Assembly (NCBI GenBank): GCA_017532345.1 | Contig: JAFXJJ010000083.1 | Span: 1 to 46,147, forward strand | DNA length: 46,147 nucleotides | Origin: Erysipelotrichales bacterium | Lineage (GTDB): Bacteria; Bacillota_I; Bacilli_A; Erysipelotrichales; Erysipelotrichaceae | Reading direction: 5' to 3' | Notes under the pieces: generated by a model | What the model was told of the DNA's origin: nothing | Databases searched by the model: none | The model's input: the letters and a program-made list of their open reading frames with translations, nothing else | Part shown: positions 43,524 to 46,147 of the stretch, in pieces | Position numbering within the stretch: the first letter of the stretch is position 1 | How the letters are laid out: each line of letters begins with the position of its first letter | Position numbers and translations under genes: made by a program

Positions 43524-43577
43524 TTGACAATATCGAATATCGATATTAATATATAAATGAAGATATCGATACTCGAT
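43524..43577 (+). promoter_or_regulatory. Promoter and probable PadR operator of the DUF2812-padR operon
   Basis: The promoter is near-consensus: TTGACA (43524-43529), a 17-base spacer, TAATAT (43547-43552). The spacer holds a perfect 12-base palindrome AATATCGATATT (43536-43547), and ATATCGA occurs at 43530-43536, 43537-43543 and 43563-43569. PadR regulators usually bind AT-rich dyads in their own promoter, so these repeats are good candidates for repression by the operon's padR product. Confidence 0.78.
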
Positions 43578-43595
43578 AATAGAGGAGGTGTTGAT

Positions 43596-44849
43596 ATGAA
43601 AAATACTAAAACTGTACTCAAACGAGTGGATTACATGAGATGTGATGATCTTGCTAGTTATTTAAACGCGATGGCTTTAAAAGGGTGGCATTTTAAAGAG
43701 TGGAAATTAGGCCTAGTTTTTGAAAAAGGGGAGTCAGAGGAGGCTATTTATGCTGTAGAGGTATTTACAGAAGCTAGTGAGAATGATACTAGACCATCAC
43801 CGACTACTAAGGAATTCGCTGAGTATTGTGAAGCGGCAGGTTGGAAATTAATTGATGGTAAACAAAAGTACTGTATTTTCAAAAAGATACAAGCTGATGC
43901 TGTTGATATTTTAACTCCAGAGGAACGTGTGAATAATGCATATAAAGCGACAATTTCTGGTTCAAACATATCTTTGTTAGTTTTATATGGTATAAATGCT
44001 TGTTTGCAATGGCTTAACTTTTTATCGTTTTTTAATAATAATATTTTCTCTAAATCATCAATTTATTCATTAGTTGTTTGGAATTTATTATTTATTTCAT
44101 CATTAAGTAAAATAATTACTACTTACTTAAAAAGAAATAATTTATTGAAGCTTGTAAGTAACGGCGAAGCTATATATATTGGTACAAATAGAAAGTTTCC
44201 TATTAATGGTACTGATATTATTCTAGCATTATTGATTTGTTTACTTTTATATGATTTTGTGGAGATTGGTGGAATCAATTCAATTATCGTTACTCTTGTG
44301 ATTATACTATCATCGTTTATTCTGTCATGGGCTATTGGGAAATTTAGACCTGATAGTGATACACATCAAATAATTCAATTATTTTATGGTTTTGCAATAT
44401 TCATTTTTTTAATTGGATTTGCTGGATTTAATATTATTTCTGCACCTGATGAAGAACCATCAGTAGAAAGTGTTCCTCTATTAGCTTCTGATTATAAGGA
44501 TAGTACAGAGAGTATTGAAGATATAAATATATATCATAATGAAAGCATGTTTGGTGGTTATAATACTTACTTTATTTGGTCAGAAAATGATACGATTTCT
44601 TATACTATTTATAGAAGTGATTATAAATGGATTTTAAATAGGATTTGGGAAGATGAATTAGATAAAAAAGTTAATGAAAATGTTTCATATTGTAGTGCAG
44701 ATTGGGGAGCAATTACAGCATTCAAAAATAATGCAAATGAATATCTTGTACGATACGATAATACTATTCTAATTTTTAGAGGATACGATGATGAGGATTT
44801 AACGGTAGATCAAATCAATGTTATTCGCAATAAGTTGGACTTGAGGTAA
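43596..44849 (+). CDS. DUF2812 membrane protein
   Basis: The 417-residue product starts at ATG 43596 behind GAGGAGG; the open frame upstream to 43557 is promoter. The N-terminal DUF2812 domain (about 1-105) has LKRVDYMRCDDLASYLNAMAL, KGWHFKEWKLGLVFEKG and EYCEAAGWKLIDGKQKYCIF. Four or five membrane helices follow (about 125-275), then a soluble outer or inner domain (about 290-417). DUF2812 genes are commonly coupled to padR and are of unknown role. They are often suspected to respond to envelope stress or antimicrobial compounds. padR starts three bases after its stop. Confidence 0.82.
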   Translation: MKNTKTVLKRVDYMRCDDLASYLNAMALKGWHFKEWKLGLVFEKGESEEAIYAVEVFTEASENDTRPSPTTKEFAEYCEAAGWKLIDGKQKYCIFKKIQADAVDILTPEERVNNAYKATISGSNISLLVLYGINACLQWLNFLSFFNNNIFSKSSIYSLVVWNLLFISSLSKIITTYLKRNNLLKLVSNGEAIYIGTNRKFPINGTDIILALLICLLLYDFVEIGGINSIIVTLVIILSSFILSWAIGKFRPDSDTHQIIQLFYGFAIFIFLIGFAGFNIISAPDEEPSVESVPLLASDYKDSTESIEDINIYHNESMFGGYNTYFIWSENDTISYTIYRSDYKWILNRIWEDELDKKVNENVSYCSADWGAITAFKNNANEYLVRYDNTILIFRGYDDEDLTVDQINVIRNKLDLR

Positions 44850-44852
44850 TAT

Positions 44853-45173
44853 ATGGCAAGAGAACAGTTACAAACATTAACAGAGCCAATGTATTATATA
44901 TTATTAGCACTTACAAATGAGTGTTGTGGTGTTGATATAATGGCTAGAGTAAAAGAATTATCAAAAGGTAGAGTTACAGTTGGTCCAGGGACACTTTATG
45001 CTATGTTAGCAAGATTTGATGATATGGGATTAATTAAATTAACCGTTTCTGAAGGTCGCAAAAAATCATATATTATTACTGATAAAGGTTTTGAAGAATT
45101 ACATAAAGAATATAATAGACTTAAGACAATGGTTGATGATGGATTGTTGTTAATTAATCAAAAAGAACTATAA
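44853..45173 (+). CDS. PadR-family transcriptional repressor
   Basis: The 106-residue product is a short (PadR-s1-like) winged-helix regulator: MYYILLALTNECCGVDIMARVKEL, then VGPGTLYAMLARFDDMGLIKL (recognition helix and wing) and RKKSYIITDKGFEELHKEY. The C-terminal dimer helix is short. GAGGTAAT precedes the ATG. It most likely represses the DUF2812-padR promoter and is released by an unknown ligand. Confidence 0.92.
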   Translation: MAREQLQTLTEPMYYILLALTNECCGVDIMARVKELSKGRVTVGPGTLYAMLARFDDMGLIKLTVSEGRKKSYIITDKGFEELHKEYNRLKTMVDDGLLLINQKEL

Positions 45174-45350
45174 ATATTTAAATTTGATGTGTTATTGCCT
45201 ATTATATCACAATATTATTAACATAATATATATTATGCGAAGTGATATATTATAAAATTTATAGAATATAAAAAAGTAAAAAATTTTTTTTACAAAAATA
45301 AAGCACTTTTCAAAATAAGTGCTTTATTTTCATATTCTATCATACCCTAT
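45174..45350. terminator. AT-rich gap with a bidirectional terminator
   Basis: The 177-base gap holds no gene. The clearest element is the hairpin ATAAAGCACTT (45298-45308) with AAGTGCTTTAT (45317-45327), with T-runs on both sides. A second run, GTAAAAAATTTTTTTTAC near 45276, can also fold. They separate padR from the - strand genes. Confidence 0.7.
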
Positions 45351-45545
45351 TTAGTAATGATTTTTCTTTATAGTTCGACCATTACAGTATGGACATATAT
45401 TTATATTACGTCTAAAATTGAGAACTTTATCTCTAATTTTATATCTATAATTCTTATGACATATAGGACATTTCCACCATTTGTTCTTTTCTTTGTTTTT
45501 ACAAATTTCATCATTATAAAAGACTACAAACACTAGAATCCACAA
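45351..45545 (-). CDS. Small zinc-ribbon protein or fragment
   Basis: The 64-codon frame ends KKNHY and has a zinc-ribbon-like core: WWKCPICHKNY and NICPYCNGRTI, two CPxC knuckles 27 residues apart. The WWKCPI...INICPYC pattern resembles the probable zinc-ribbon (DUF4379-type) repeats found in larger nuclease-like proteins. The start is doubtful: the reading begins at TTG 45545 (possibly GTG near 45533) and no strong ribosome-binding site is seen. It could be a short stand-alone protein or the remnant of a larger gene. Confidence 0.4.
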   Translation of the reverse strand: MWILVFVVFYNDEICKNKEKNKWWKCPICHKNYRYKIRDKVLNFRRNINICPYCNGRTIKKNHY

Positions 45546-45566
45546 CCTGTTTAATTCGTTAATTAT

Positions 45567-46147
45567 TTATTTAATATTCAAATCAATAATTTCTTTAGCA
45601 AATTCAATCATCTCTGTTGGGAATTCGATATCATCAGTCACACTTACATCGACGGGTTTACGAATTAAAATAACAGCTTTGTTAGCATCATCTACCCAAA
45701 AAATTTCATGGGAATAGCTAACAATCTCATTATTATTTTCAAAGTCATAAAATACTTCAGTTGTAATCTGTAAGTTTATATCGCGGTACATTTCTGTAAG
45801 ATATTGATTTAAAGGGTCATTATCTAAAATATATGTATCATTTTCATCCAAATGGAATACATATTTATATAATTCATTTTCCGTACTTCCAAAAAGGATT
45901 TGATATTTATCATACACGACTGAATATTCTGAATAGCCTGTTCCTGTTTCATCTGAAATATCTTCACGTACTACATCCTCAATACCATAATTAACTTCAT
46001 ACCATGGATATAAAGGATTCGAAATAGCTTCTAAATAGGTAGTCCCTTCAGGTGCTACATGGACAGTTAACATTTGATAAAACGGGCTATCATCTAAACT
46101 ATATGGTAGAGTAATTCCCACTTTCTCTGCCTTCTTTTCTACATCAC
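45567..46147 (-). CDS. Unknown protein, 5' end outside the window
   Basis: The frame is open from the right edge (reading DVEKKAEKVGITLPYSLDDSP and on) to a stop at 45567, so the beginning is missing; a GTG at 46121 is just an internal codon. The visible ~193 residues are acidic and soluble, with no membrane segment or known motif. The Tyr-rich, strand-like pattern (YSEYSVVYDKYQILFGS, EVFYDFENNNEIVSYSHEIFW) suggests a beta-sheet domain such as those of secreted or lipoproteins. I do not recognise the family. Confidence 0.6.
   Translation of the reverse strand, partial: DVEKKAEKVGITLPYSLDDSPFYQMLTVHVAPEGTTYLEAISNPLYPWYEVNYGIEDVVREDISDETGTGYSEYSVVYDKYQILFGSTENELYKYVFHLDENDTYILDNDPLNQYLTEMYRDINLQITTEVFYDFENNNEIVSYSHEIFWVDDANKAVILIRKPVDVSVTDDIEFPTEMIEFAKEIIDLNIK

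Noticed and set aside
43557-43595. Extended DUF2812 protein start at ATG 43557
   Set aside because: This is the promoter and operator region; the consensus GAGGAGG and DUF2812 start both point to ATG 43596.
1-46147. tRNA, rRNA, CRISPR arrays, insertion sequences or toxin-antitoxin pairs
   Set aside because: All gaps between genes were read; none shows a cloverleaf, regularly spaced repeats, transposase or toxin-antitoxin genes.

Overview
The window is strongly AT-rich and almost fully coding, with Gram-positive-type genes throughout: PolC, DprA, TrmFO, RbgA, Spx, T-box control of trpS, and L19 and L20 leader RNAs. This points to a low-GC Bacillota chromosome. Several features suggest an anaerobic, Erysipelotrichia-like lineage: short spaced housekeeping clusters, a SipW-type signal peptidase, TraX, DUF2812/PadR, a divergent ComK-like protein, and no codY, clpQY, proS or nusA at their usual Bacillus positions. 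The class assignment is inference. SpoIIM, a Cse60-like protein and a DUF1540 protein suggest a spore-forming ancestry.

Layout. 1-8.8 kb (+): end of rimM, trmD, L19 leader and rplS; then lepB, rbgA, rnhB, dprA, topA, trmFO and xerC, mostly with 1-4 base overlaps. 8.8-15.9 kb (+): rpsB, tsf, pyrH, frr, then uppS, cdsA, dxr, rseP, covering translation, undecaprenyl and phospholipid synthesis, the MEP pathway and site-2 proteolysis. 15.9-22.3 kb (+): polC, a NA37-type nucleoid-associated protein and a DUF4349 lipoprotein. 22.3-23.6 kb (+): the L20-regulated infC-rpmI-rplT operon, with infC starting at AUU. 23.7-27.8 kb (+): a radical SAM protein, an XTP/dITP pyrophosphatase, TraX, TrmL and a membrane protein.

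27.8-33.5 kb is the less ordinary part. It holds a DUF3892 protein (-), an operon of a tiny membrane protein, a ComK-like protein and RmuC (+), and an AsnB-family protein (+) that lacks the glutaminase cysteine and has its ribosome-binding site inside a terminator-like hairpin. On the - strand follows trpS-sipW under a tryptophan T-box. 33.5-39.5 kb: spx with an unusual cysteine-rich tail, a CYTH-domain protein (-), nadK, a RodA/FtsW protein (-), and a PTS EIIC-EIIB-like protein whose EIIB part lacks the phospho-cysteine, paired with a small membrane protein. Two small genes (Cse60-like, DUF1540) follow. 39.5-43.5 kb: dinB, then spoIIM-xerD-deoB in an order recalling B. subtilis. 43.5-45.2 kb: a DUF2812-padR operon with an evident operator in its promoter. 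The right end has a small zinc-ribbon ORF and a gene running off the window, both on the - strand.

Most genes are core functions. The best leads are the ComK-like/RmuC operon, the cysteine-less EIIBC protein, the glutaminase-dead AsnB with its hairpin, the extended Spx, and the T-box that probably also drives sipW. I see no tRNA, rRNA, CRISPR array or insertion sequence.
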